A stretch of 64,000 nt of DNA from Catonia carolina (taxonomy: Eukaryota > Arthropoda > Insecta > Hemiptera > Achilidae): positions 34,852,784 through 34,916,783 of the forward strand of contig JAQMRL010000010.1 of the NCBI GenBank assembly GCA_035578175.1. The letters run 5' to 3'. The position numbers and the translations under genes are program-made. This document shows positions 45,540 to 56,280 of this stretch, piece after piece. Positions within the stretch are counted from its first letter, which is position 1; every line of letters starts with the position of its first letter. The notes under the pieces are model-generated. The model ran no database searches, was not told where the DNA came from, and saw only the letters and a program-made list of their open reading frames with translations.

Positions 45540-46757
45540 ATGTACACTGTAATTAAATCCAATTTAATAATGTTAATCACATTTGTTTGTAGGTGACAAT
45601 ATTAATTATTCGAATTTGTATACTCTATTTGTTTATTTTTATAAATGAAAAACTAATTACTATAATTTCCTTACTGTTATTTAAAAAAAGTAGGTCGTAA
45701 AACTGAAAAGTATCTATTTTTTTATTGAATGTAAAATAAAGGGATTAAAGTACTGTACAGTCAAGACCGATAAGATTAAACCAAAGGTGTTACTGTTTGA
45801 TAATGGGATTGAAGCACCGCGTGGTCAGTCGACTGTCGCCTCTCCTTTCTGCGTAATGAACTAAAGGGATAAAACTGATTCTAGTCACTCCATTGAATAT
45901 AATAAAAGTTCCCTTTTTAATTTAAGTTAAATAAGATATTAATTTTTACCGAGATTAAAAAATTAAATGAGTATTCTTTTGTACCGCGTAATCTACTAAC
46001 TGTGCAAATTTTGTGAAATAATTGTTAGTAAAGAATTTGGTCGTAAGTTTAATTACCCTTCTTTATTTTGAACGGTTGTGTGTGTGTGTGTGTGCGTGCG
46101 TGTGTGTGTGCGCGCACGTGTGTATGTGTGTGTTTTCTTCTCTCCATATTAAAAAAGAGCAAGAGAAAGTAATTATTAAAACAACTAGCTAAGTTATTTA
46201 AATATTTTATATTAAAATTGAATTATTTTTTCGTGACAAGTTGTAGAAAATTATTTTTTAATAAATAAATTGAAGTATAGTATTTTTATTTACAGAAATT
46301 TCATAGTTTATTTATAGATATTTTAATAAGACATGCAATTATTCTAAGTTATTATAACGATTCGTTTTATTAGAAAATATTGTAATAACATGCCACTTCA
46401 AATAATCACAAAAGCTGTATTCAATTTTATATTAGATCACTTCGATAACATCTGAAAAGTATGTCAAAAATGATTTGATTAAATCCATTAAACCTGGAAG
46501 AATATGGATCTTTAAATGGGTAATAAAATATTATAACCAATAAGGAAATTGCACATAGATTTTATCACCATATCATGGTAAGAGTGGTTAATATAAAATA
46601 ATAATAATAATAATGTAAGATTGCATTTTTATAATCAGATTCAACGACCTTAGAAAAGGAATAATCAATAATAGTTTTTATAATGACATGCAATGAGAGA
46701 TTATTCCTCAATCCTGTTCAATTCCTTATTATCCCCATTAAATACCACGGTACAGAA
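45540..46757. other. AT-rich stretch without a recognisable gene
   Basis: A (GT)n run with GC interruptions lies at about 46076-46132. Nothing else recognised. Confidence 0.5.
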
Positions 46758-48355
46758 ATTTTGAAAATTTGGTGTGAAATACTCACTCGACTTTCCCTGC
46801 TAATGCAAATAATAAAACATATAACCTGTGTTAAATCATGAGTAAACAATGTAAATTGAAAAAACAATCTTATTTTCATCATGACGCTAAATGAAAATCA
46901 ATCTCTGTAGAACTTAAATATACGGAAAATCTCTAATTGACGCTAATATAGATTCTATAGAAAAAAAATTGTTTGAAATAAAAGTTACAGTGTCACCGGA
47001 TGGCGACATTAAGTGGCGAGTTGAAACGTTTACATTTGGTGGCCCTGAAAAGGGGCGTTTAAGTGGTGGTCGTAGTCGTCGTGGCGGTCGATGGGCTAGG
47101 CGACACGGCGTGTCGTCGTCCAGCGAAGACGTCATCTTCTTCCCTCACAGAAGTGCGTTGATGGCTGCTTCGTCGGACCCGGTGGGCGCAAGGCTCGGTT
47201 GAGGGTCGTCGATGAGTCTTCCCGGGAGTCCGGTAGCCGTGTGCCGATGTAGGAAGTCTCGTCGATGCTGTAGAATGGCGTAGAATCGAATCTCCTCGGG
47301 CTCAGTGGAGCGCTCTTTATATAGTCGCCGAGAGCGCTGTGGTATGAGCAGTTATTGGTCTCAGTCTTGGCAACAAAGGCCTTTGTCGGTACGCCGCCAC
47401 AGGCCTACCGCCTCTTTCGGAACTATTGGCGGTTCTTTCTGTCGCTAAGTCGGAAGCTTTGATATCCGGTAGCACAATACCCAATCAAAGGGGACTACAG
47501 TGGCAATAGATTTTTTTAATTTTTTATAACTTTTGATTACGTACACTTTTGTCGTAAATTGGCTGTGATCTTAAAAATTCGTATTTTTTAGCAATTTTAA
47601 TAGGAAAAATATAGGAATTTACTAGTCTATAATTGGCGCTAATGTTTGAAATAAAAATTGTAGGTCTTGTTTAATTTCTGGATTTTTATCGGAAGTAGTT
47701 CTTGCGGTTTTTACGTTTTCCGATGATTTCAAAAAAAGCTCAAAAGATTTTTTTAAATCGCCTCATTCACTATATTTTTATGCTGTACAAGGTAGGTCAA
47801 GCGTCATGCTGTTAAAATTCTTGGGGAGCTGTGCTCTTGTGGTATAAAGTGAATATTTAAAGATACTGCCCTTAATATGAATTTTAGGGAAAGAGCGTAT
47901 TTAACTAAAGTTGTAGGAAATTAAAAACCTACAACTTTTACTCTAAACAATTTTTATGCAATACTTAGTTTAGAATCATTAGTAATGATTTTTTGAATAT
48001 TGCTAATTGAAATCGGTAAAAATAGGATATCTTGAGATTGAGGCCTTAGTAAGCATTTTATGACAAAAATGTAGGGCTACTTAAAGTTATAAAAAATTAA
48101 CAAACCTACCATTTTTATATACACTTTTATAACTACAAAGCTTAGTCCCAATTAATGATTTAGTCGCCAATTAATGATTTTCCGTATTGCTAAGTCCTAA
48201 AGAGTTTTGTTTTAATTTGCATCATTTATTGATGATTAAAAATTAGGGTATGTGTTTTTTTTACATTATTTACTCATGAATAAACTTAAGTACATTTTTT
48301 ATTATTTACAGTAGCAAGAGGAAGTCGTTTGAGTGTTTCACACCAGTTTTATAAT
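46758..48355. mobile_element. Family C element with two inverted ends
   Basis: The left end (AAATTTGGTGTGAAATACTC, about 46768) and the right end (the complement, GAGTGTTTCACACCAG, near 48333-48348) are inverted copies that extend about 250 bp inward (CGACTTTCCCTGCTAATGCA left; TACAGTAGCAAGAGGAAGTC right). Unlike the copies at 12.4 and 37.1 kb this one has symmetric ends, indicating a terminal-inverted-repeat or foldback DNA element. A GC-rich block at 46991-47499 interrupts it. Confidence 0.75.
46991..47499 (+). mobile_element. GC-rich insert, possible solo LTR
   Basis: A ~510-bp block, strikingly GC-rich, breaks a conserved family C segment (AAATAAAAGT before, TAGATTTTTTTAA after). It starts TGTCACCGGATGG and ends GGGGACTACA, i.e. 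TG...CA, and ACAGTG occurs at both edges (46987-46992 and 47497-47502). TATATAG at 47318 lies about 30 bases before GCAGTT, a plausible core promoter. An open frame at 46969-47202 has no known domain. Solo LTR is the favoured reading; the lack of a clean TSD outside TG...CA is against it. Confidence 0.5.
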
Positions 48356-48397
48356 ACATTTTAATTTAATTAATTTGTGCATACAGATTCATAAACC

Positions 48398-49288
48398 GGG
48401 TGCCCCACGGAATTTGAGCTATAGGGAAATAGCATTGATTTTCATTAGTTTGTTAATATTTTCTTCCCACGAATAAATGAAGACTTGTTAGGCCTATAAT
48501 CAAGAATCATTAGAAAATATTTAAACTTTTTAAATATCAATTTTGATATTCTTTAAACTGTATTTTAACTTAAAATACAGAAATACATTAATTTGTAACC
48601 GTTTTCTATTTAAGTATTGTAAATTTTATCAACTTGACGCATTGTATGTTTAGAGTAATGGTAACGTTCTGGTGTGGCGATGTAAAGAGAGGTGCTATGC
48701 GTCGAATCCATCTGCGGTAAAAAAAATTTAATTTTTACAAATTGTTTTATCATTTAAAATTATTGCAACAATCTGCTGTCTCTGAAAATCAAATTTTACT
48801 GAAAGAAATAGGCCTAATATTAGTTATTTAAAATAATACTGATCTGCTTCCAAAAATAAACACAAATTTTTAATTAAATAATTTCAGATGATGAAACAAA
48901 TTATCAAAATCAAAGAATTAATAAATATATAATTTTTTATATTTCCAATATGTTTTTAACAATAGAAAAAATTTTCCGCTGATGAAATCGACCCACCTAT
49001 CTCTACATCTCCACCACCAAAACGTTACCATTACTCCAAACACACAATACGTGAAGATTATAAAATTTACAATACTTAAATAGAAAATTGTTAATAATTT
49101 AAGTATTTTTGTATTTTAAGCTAAAATACAGCTTTAAATGTATCAAAATTTATATTTTTTAAAAGTCTAAACATTTTCTAATGATTCCTGATTATAACAA
49201 GTCTTCATTTATTCGTGGGAAGAAAATATTAACAAACTAATGAAAATTAATGCTATTTCCCTATGGTTTAAATTCCGTGGGACACCCA
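48398..49288. mobile_element. Second CCGGGTG-type foldback transposon
   Basis: The left end CCGGGTGCCCCACGGAATTT and right end AAATTCCGTGGGACACCCAA are complements; arms extend about 320 bp (48398-48720 and about 48970-49288), sharing TATTTTCTTCCCACGAATAA, GTAATGGTAACGTTCTGGTG and similar tracts. The ~250-bp centre is AT-rich without ORF. The end sequence resembles that of the 14350-15872 element. Confidence 0.85.
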
Positions 49289-49717
49289 AGCCATATTAAC
49301 TCAATCATTCCAGTTTTCAACTAAGCTCTTGTTTACGTACCATTTGCTTGACAAATATTACAGAAAGTGGCTCACAATTAACTTTTAATTACAGTTAACT
49401 CTTAATAAACGCCCTAAAAATTTCATTACGAACTTATTTCATGGTATAAACTGAAATCCGGGCGAAATCTTTCGCTAGCTGTAACACGCTTACGAAGCAT
49501 CTTCGGACCTATGTCTGTGTGAACATTTATCTTATTTTCGATGTAGATTCATCTTTCCTAGTAGTCCTTCCTTCGTGAATCATCGTGCTTATTAATTTAA
49601 AATGTAATTTTTTCATGTACCTATGTGATATCTTAAAAGTACCACAGATTCACTGTATACTTTCTTAGTAATTTTTGTTGTTTTTAGTCCAAGTTTCGGT
49701 GTAGTAAATAGAAACTT

Positions 49718-49889
49718 GCCCGCCTCCGTGGCACAGAGGTTAGCGTGCTACTCTACAAAGTAGAGGTCCTGGGTTCGATTCCCGGCCAGAATCATAAAAA
49801 TTATTACAAGTTCAAACGCACCGTTTCGCACTCCAACCTAGTCGCTATAACCAAGATTTTGATGCGACTTAAAATGAACAAAAAAAAAT
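49718..49889 (+). mobile_element. tRNA-derived SINE (family A), well preserved
   Basis: GCCTCCGTGGCACAGAGGTT (A-box region) and GGTTCGATTCCCGGCC (B box), then a body ending AACCAAGATTTTGATGCGAC and a TTAAAATGAAC tail with A-run. Immediately followed by SINE B at 49921. Confidence 0.88.
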
Positions 49890-49920
49890 TAAAATTTTTC
49901 TTGAAATAGTTTATTTTTAT

Positions 49921-50314
49921 GGCATTGTTGTTTAGGTCAATAGCTGAAAGGCTGATTTGAACCACTTGAGGTTTTACTAATTAAAAACGAGGAGTGGGGG
50001 TTTACTATTTGCCTTCCTCACTGAGTTGAAAGAGTATGCTTATCAGCATGCCAGGCCCTCTAAAAAGCACCCACTCTCAACCGAGCAAATAATACCTTCA
50101 CTTCATCACCACAGGGTCTGGCTGTATAGTGAAATTCATTACTCTCAGAGGAGATAACTCTGACTAGTGTCTTTTGCACCTCTACCTCTTCTGTTCTTAA
50201 ATGCTTCAGTCATATAATTGGCTAACTATGTAATAAGAAACAGAACTATTTTTGTAGCCCTGGAACCAATAGATCCAGTGCAATTAATTTAACACTCCAC
50301 CTGCCCGTTATGGG
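49921..50314 (+). mobile_element. SINE family B, full-length, plus orientation
   Basis: Starts GGCATTGTTGTTTAGGTCAA with B-box-like GATTTGAACC, runs through ACCACAGGGTCTGGCTGTAT and GATAACTCTGACTAGTGTCT, ends CACCTGCCCGTTATGGG. TATTTTTAT is duplicated at 49912-49920 and 50315-50323. Confidence 0.87.
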
Positions 50315-50329
50315 TATTTTTATAATATA

Positions 50330-51280
50330 AAAGAACAAAACCTGAGTTTCATTTAAAACTTTCACCCTCTATATGAAATTAAGCCTTCATAATTTTAATA
50401 GCCTATGTTTTTTACGTTTAGGTTAATTATTAAAAATTTGTGAAAATACCAAAGTGAATGTCGACGTAATGTTAAAAATGTATATTTGTCATGGCAACTT
50501 GAACCTGGCTCAAAGGGTTAAAATAAACCACGGGAATTCATTTGCTTGAGAAAATCTCCTACAATTTTTAGCAGTAGTATATTGAATGTCTTCTTGTAAC
50601 ACTTCAGTTTTTTTGTCTTGGTAACACAATTTTTTATGTAAGCTTTGAAACAGTTATGTAAATTTAAAGTAAATAAAAGGAAGTTTATTGAATTTATTTT
50701 TACTTATTTTTTTCTGAGATATGATGATGATAAGCAAAATACACACACTAAATTCAGTTTTAAAAGCGATTACTACTTGAAGGTCGCAGATGATATTATA
50801 TCGTGTACTATTATACAGAAAAGTATGTCATTTAAGAATACTAGAGTTAATGGCTGTATGGTAAGAGTTTTTAACAATGCCATTGTAATAATAATATCAG
50901 TAATAGACGTCGCGTCGAAAAGTTGCGGTTGGTGATGAAATACAACCGACAAAGAAAAGCTAGAAAAAACATTCTTCCCCTTTAATTTTACGCCCTTCCA
51001 CTTTGTTCATTTCATTTTTGCTAATGTATTTTTTTAACACATTTTATCCTTGCTCCCTTTCTTCGTAATGTTAAAGTCGTTTTTCACATAAAACCGAAAA
51101 AGTGTTTTGTAAATGATTATTAATAAATCTTTTTCTTCGTCTGTATTATCATAATTTATAATAAGGTTTATATCCTCTTAAGAAATGCTAATAATTTTTC
51201 TTTTCAAACTTTAGACATTCAAGCTCCTTTTTAGCATTACTGTTACATTTCAATGCAAATATTTTTTATAAAGAACATGA
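50330..51280. other. Stretch without a recognisable gene
   Basis: An open frame at 50645-50935 (+) of 96 residues has no recognised domain. Confidence 0.4.
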
Positions 51281-51283
51281 AAT

Positions 51284-51450
51284 GGCTACTTCTGCGGCGC
51301 ATTATCAGAGTATTTGACTACAAAATTAAAAACCTTGGTGTCGATTCCCGGTTATGGTCTGAATCGTGCAGTAGACCTACCAATGTTAAAACTTCCATAG
51401 TCTACCTATTGTAGTTACCAAGCGGCGTAATATTTTGTTTTAATTAAACG
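51284..51450 (+). mobile_element. tRNA-like SINE, diverged
   Basis: GGCTACTTCTGCGGCGCATT begins a degenerate head; GTCGATTCCCGGTTATGGTC is the B box. The body (GACCTACCAATGTTAAAAC) only weakly resembles family A. Confidence 0.65.
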
Positions 51451-52002
51451 AATAAGGAAACCTAAATTCTGTTTTCAAAGTCGTTGTTCTTTTAAAATTT
51501 TCCAATAAATATTAGAAGCTACATTTAATTAATAGATGTTTTTTAAATTAAAAATCATCCTAACTGTTTACATGTTATTTCACAATTTGAGGGATTAATT
51601 TTCAAAATCTAAAAAGCAGCGTTGTATTTAAATTCTTCTGTTCATAATGTTGATCTCTTGAATAAAGAGAGACGAAGGGAATATATATTCGTTTTGTGAA
51701 TTCGATTTTTCTCGTTATGATCGTGGTACATTGAACAGATTATACCTAGGATGTTGCTACTCTGTTTCAATTGCTCTTTCTACTGTCTAATTATTAAAAA
51801 GCTAATTGGCTTGGCCTGAAGGGATTACGACCCTACTAAATCTTAAACTCAGATAAGCTGTTTGTACTTAAGTTAACTTACAAAATGATTCATTTATTTA
51901 TTTAGCAGAATTTCATTGTACAGATTCATGATAACTAATCATTAATACTCACAAGGTATGTAGGATGTTGACTTACCAGTCATCTTTATTTTTCTTTAAG
52001 TT

Positions 52003-52313
52003 TTTTTATTCCTACTGTACGTACGTTGCAAACTGTTTAATTTAGAACAATAAGCAACCCCATGAGCCCATGAGATGAGAATGATATGTATGATGTGTTA
52101 AGTGAGGTGTAGTTTTGTACAGACCCAGATCGACCATTCCTAAGAAATTATGTTTAATTGAACCCCAACCATCAAAGTACACTGGTCTAATACATTCATA
52201 TTCGTATAAATCTTTACTAGGATTTGCACCACGGAACCTTCGACTCCAAAAATGAGCTGTTAAACAGCTGACACGTGAAAACGACTTTACCACGAGGCCA
52301 ACACGGCGGGTCT
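52003..52313 (-). mobile_element. SINE family E, copy 2
   Basis: The minus strand starts GACCCGCCGTGTTGGCCTCG with GTGGTAAAGTCG (A box) and a decayed B box, and ends GCAACGTACGTACAG. It aligns with 31545-31860, including ACAGACCCAG and TTAATTGAACCCCAACCATC. Confidence 0.87.
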
Positions 52314-52352
52314 TTCCTCAAGTTATAAGTCAAAATTTCTAAAAAAACTAAA

Positions 52353-52596
52353 TATAGCTTAACGACTAAGACTGCAGATGAAGGCGGAGCACAGTGATCT
52401 GGATCGCAATACAGAGCCAATTGACTTTCGTTAATCGTATCCTGCGTTGTCACGTGTGGCCCCGCTGTGGATGACAGCCTAACTAAAGTCAGCTGAAGGT
52501 GGAAAAGAGTGTGACTTAGCGAAGGGGCAACCTCACACCGGACCTTGGCTGTTATTGGCTAGATCTCATCTCCAGTCTTTAGTTCGTTGGGGTATA
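52353..52596. mobile_element. MITE with terminal inverted repeats, copy 2
   Basis: Ends TATAGCTTAACGACTAAGAC and complement of GTCTTTAGTTCGTTGGGGTA; same interior as 18188-18440 (GAGCCAATTGACTTTCGTTA; GTGACTTAGCGAAGGGGCAA). About 85% similar by eye. Confidence 0.85.
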
Positions 52597-52804
52597 ATAT
52601 TGTTACTATTATTATTGATCGACTTCTGATGTCCGTAAAAATCGAGTTTTTCCTTAAAAACCGTCAAAAATAAAACCTCAAAGTTCTGAACATGAATTAG
52701 AGTGATCTAATTTTGAAACTTAATTTCTAATCTGTTATTATAATTTATAATAATAATAAGTAAGTTTATAATAATAAGTAAGTAAGTATTATAATTTATA
52801 ATAA

Positions 52805-53208
52805 TAACAGGTATGTGGAGTGTTAAATTATTTGCATTCGATCAGCTAGTTCCAGGGATACAAAAAATAGTTCTGTTTCTTTATAAGAAACAGGTACATG
52901 GTCAGCCAATTATATATGGCTAGAGCATTTAAGAACAGAAGAGGTAGAGGTGTAAAAGACACCAACCAAAGTTATCTCCTTTGAGAGTAATAAATTTCAT
53001 CATTATACAAAAAAAAAACCCTGAGGTGAATGAAGTGAAGGAATTTCCAGGGTGGAAAGTGAAATTTTTCAGAATGCCGGGTATGCTGATAAGCATACTT
53101 TTCTACTCAGTGAGGAAGGTAATAGTAAACCACCTCACTCCTCGTTTTACTTAGTAAAGCCTCTACTGTTTCAAACCAGCCTTTCGGCAGATGACCTAAA
53201 CAACAACA
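52805..53208 (-). mobile_element. SINE family B, near full-length
   Basis: Runs from AACAGGTATGTGGAGTGTTA to CTTTCGGCAGATGACCTAAA and CAACAACA, with a small local duplication (TTTCTTTATAAGAAACAGGT) near 52876. Confidence 0.83.
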
Positions 53209-53214
53209 TACTTC

Positions 53215-53695
53215 TCATCTGTTTATGAATCGTTAACACATAGATGCATAGTACAGTACTTTCGGCGAAACGGTAGCTATGGCTGTGCGCACTGAAGCGC
53301 GCATGGCCTGGAAACTACTGGGTGACAAAGAGAGTTTTACTGTACTATTTTCATATTTTACAATACAGTACTTCGTACAATACATCTACATTTTATTGTT
53401 AGCCATATAATATGGCTAACATATATAACATATATGGCTAACATATATATTGACCTATAATGTACATTTATATTGCCTAAATTTATGATTAATGTTTTTA
53501 TTATGCAAAACTAAAATATTTTTATGCAATTAGTTTAAATTTAATTACATTTATATTAAGAGTAAACTTACATTCTTTGAGCCGGTGCAACGTAAATTTA
53601 GAGTTTTTTGATGTTTGCAAAATGTCACTATGTAAAAAATTAATAAATTAAGTAGATAAAGGGGCGCAGGCAACAACAGGATCATCAAATTGGTA
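53215..53695. other. Stretch without a recognisable gene
   Basis: AGTACAGTA occurs in inverted orientation at about 53250 and 53340, bracketing a GC-richer ~90 bp; (ATATGGCTAAC) microrepeats at 53405-53450. Confidence 0.4.
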
Positions 53696-53699
53696 ATTT

Positions 53700-54150
53700 T
53701 TTTGTGTTCGCTAAATTCGTCACTGCTACTTTCTTCAATATTCTTTTCAAAACGATCTAAGACAATGTCTACTACAAAATCCCTCTGGAAGTACTAATTT
53801 TTAACTTGTTTTACTTTGCTACACACAGTCTGCCATTCATATTTACCAATTCTCGAGGAAGCGGCATTACACAATTGTTTTACATTTTCTATTTTAAAAG
53901 CTACATTTGTCATCAATAGACAACCTTGAATATTCGTTCGGATTAGCTTGACTGATCGAGATCTGGGTAATAAGGCGGTAATCTGAGAGGGACTTGACCA
54001 TTGGTGCCCAATAGTTCATCGAAATGGTACTTTCTTTCGGTGAATTTATATTTTTTAAGAAGTTTGTATAACTCCGGTTTCATCATTGAATCAGAGAAAG
54101 GGACTCCTCTAGCACTAAGCCAGTCGCATATATCTTTGCAATGCACGCAT
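53700..54150 (-). pseudogene. DDE (Tc1/mariner-like) transposase C-terminus
   Basis: The minus strand reads CKDICDWLSARGVPFSDSMM, KPELYKLLKKYKFTERKYHF and DELLGTNGQVPLRLPPYYPD, then after a frameshift IQGCLLMTNVAFKIENVKQL and CNAASSRIGKYEWQTVCSKV, a stop, and a final acidic/serine stretch FVVDIVLDRFEKNIEESSSD. The W-L-x-x-K-G...L-L...K...LRLPPYxxxLNPIELxW organisation is typical of a widespread insect DDE_3-type transposase group; the expected N-P-I-E block is where this copy is broken. Truncated and frameshifted. Confidence 0.72.
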
Positions 54151-54239
54151 TTACAAGTTACGCATTAATAAGTAGGTAAGTGTGACACAGTAAAAAACAG
54201 TTGTTCGGTGAATACTTATTTTGACTACACCCGGTTATT

Positions 54240-54600
54240 ATCCTCCACGCGCGTCCTCCCTGTCGAAGGTCGTAGCTATCTTTCCAACAAAACAACTGTA
54301 GTCCAACCATTAGTGATGTCACTGCTAGTAGTACGGTGGAGGGGATTTTATTGGCTATTCCTTCCACCAGGCCACATTTTGCCATCCCATCGGGCGAGCA
54401 ATCCCCACGCTACGAGACAACTAAGCTTTATAAACTTGAATCCACACTTCGGCGGTGTCGCTACTAAGCCTGAGGGATATTTGATTGGCTATTCTTCCTA
54501 CCAAACCATATTGTACCTTCCCACCAGGTCAGCAATCAACCCCCACCCTTCTCGATTTATAAACTCAGCACCCTGCACGAATAAACCTCAGTCCCTTAAT
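54240..54600 (+). promoter_or_regulatory. Tandem ~130-bp promoter-like module, two copies
   Basis: Two imperfect copies (about 54335-54450 and 54465-54595) each hold ATTGGCTATTC (inverted CCAAT; 54350 and 54484), CCACCAGG, an AGCAATC block, and TTTATAAACT (TATA-like; 54427 and 54556). The second is followed by TCAGTC about 30 bases on (54589), an arthropod-initiator-like match. No transcript or ORF downstream is recognised. It could equally be an LTR or satellite piece. Confidence 0.45.
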
Positions 54601-54604
54601 TAAC

Positions 54605-55000
54605 TTAGATGAGTTGTAATATTTTTTATTTTTTGTAATGAAATATTAAGTTCATGGGAACGGATTTTTATAAAACTTTCGACTCAGTATGACTAACGTT
54701 AAAATAACAAAATGAAAACCCTCCGAAAGATAAACACTGCTGTTACTTGTTCATATTCAGTGAATACTTGTATTAGAATGTTATCTTGATTTGTCTGACC
54801 GATGTTGTCCAGTTTAACTGTTTGCTTTTAACTGTTAACTCATTAATCAATTATTTATCTTGTATAAGTAAATTGTGTTTAATTTTCATGGAAAGTGTTT
54901 GCTTCTTATCATTTTGTGCACACGCTGGGCAGAAGTACTCTAAATCATAATTATTAGCCCTACTGTTTGTCTTATTTACAATTGATAATATTTTCTTTAA
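54605..55000. other. AT-rich stretch without a recognisable gene
   Basis: Nothing recognised. Confidence 0.4.
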
Positions 55001-55012
55001 TTTTATTATATC

Positions 55013-55699
55013 GCTGACGACACAGCGATATTAGCCCGAGACGAAAACTATATACACGCTTCACTAACACTCCAACATCATCTCAATCTTATACACGAAT
55101 GGTGTAAAACATGGAAAATAAAACTTAATACGACAAAATCCCTTCACGTAACTTTCACACTCCGTCATGGTGATTGCCCACCAGTATACATAGACAATGA
55201 ACCTCTCACAAAGACAGATACGGTCAAGTATCTCGGTCTGACTTTCGATAAACGACTAACTTGGAGCACACTTATCAAACGGAAACGTTTATTACTGAAT
55301 TCCCGACTTAAACTTCTATATTCCCTACTTCACAAACGATCAAAATTACCAATGGCACAAAAATTACGCATATATTGTTCTCTTTTGAAACCTATTTGGA
55401 CCTACGGATCCCAAATTTACGGTTCAACCAAACCCTCTAATTTGCAACGAATTCAAGCATTCCAGTCAAAAACATTACGCCTTATAGCAAATGCACCTCT
55501 TTACGTTAGCAACAAAACCTTACATACAGATTTGAAAACACCACTTGTACAAAATTCCATTGAATACCTATACAAACGCTTTCACGACAAGTCACACGAA
55601 CACGAGAACCCCCTGGTGCGTTCACTTTCCTCCGTCCATTTACCTGATAATCCCCCTAGACGCCTTAAAAGACGCTGGAGTAGAGACCTGCTAATTTGA
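55013..55699 (+). pseudogene. Jockey-type LINE, 3' part with open reading frame
   Basis: A single uninterrupted frame of 228 residues begins inside the RT active site, ADDTAILARDENYIHASLT, then WCKTWKIKLNTTKSLHVTFT (thumb), TVKYLGLTFDKRLTWSTLIK, LRIYCSLLKPIWTYGSQIYG, LRLIANAPLYVSNKTLHTDL and ends RRLKRRWSRDLLI at TGA. The element is 5'-truncated at about 55011; a ~130-bp 3' untranslated region leads to a polyA at about 55837-55845. TTTATTAT occurs at both edges (about 55001-55008 and 55845-55852). The open frame over 687 bases suggests a fairly recent insertion, but no complete RT is present. Confidence 0.93.
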
Positions 55700-55845
55700 T
55701 ATACAAATTTCATTCTTGGGGAGGCACCAATGGGGGCACTACCCCTCTCATGCCTATCATGTCATTTACATTATCATAATCATCACATTTGCTTGTTGTA
55801 ACGTTTTACAGTTGTAAATAAAGAATTAAAGAGAAAAAAAAATTT
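55700..55845 (+). mobile_element. Jockey 3' untranslated region and polyA
   Basis: GGGGAGGCACCAATGGGGGC follows the stop; AATAAAGAATTAAAGAG precedes the A-run, a normal polyadenylation arrangement. Confidence 0.8.
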
Positions 55846-55919
55846 ATTATGTATAGTAGTCATGTTTTTTGTAGTAATTATGTCAGTTTAGTTGATCGTG
55901 TTTATTTCTTTATAGTTTA

Positions 55920-56185
55920 ATGTGATGGTGACCTCCAATCAGGCTCTTGCCTTGGAGGTCCTAAATATTTCCATAACCTTGGTTTGATTTGAAATTTATT
56001 AAAAAAACAATTTATGTAGCTTATAAAAATGTGTATGAATGTTTATGTCCTATTAATGAGATTGTGTAATTACTAGGTATGATTTTAACAAGATTGATGA
56101 GTTTACTTATAGTTAGTAAGTAGAGTAAGTTATATTGTATTTTTGTAAAAATTTGTAAAATATAGAAATAAAATTCTAATTCTAA
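55920..56185 (+). mobile_element. Possible LINE 3' untranslated tail
   Basis: GACCTCCAATCAGGCTCTTG...CTTGGAGGTC forms a short hairpin (about 55930-55960) and the block ends AAATAAAATTCTAATTCTAA, resembling the 3' end of CR1/Jockey-like elements with a short repeated tail. No coding part is attached. Confidence 0.35.
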
Positions 56186-56280
56186 AACAACAAAATCTAA
56201 CCTAAAAATTATTTTTGATTTAAATTCAAAATTAATTTTCGTTATTTAATTTTATATACCAAATCTAATTTCGTGTGTGT

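Noticed and set aside
46969..47202. Arg/Gly-rich open frame in the GC-rich insert
   Set aside because: GC-rich DNA with few stops gives long frames by chance; an overlapping minus-strand frame is equally open.
49718..49790. Possible tRNA gene
   Set aside because: Same SINE family A body follows and no proper acceptor stem forms.
50645..50935. 96-residue open frame
   Set aside because: No motif recognised and composition follows the AT-rich background.
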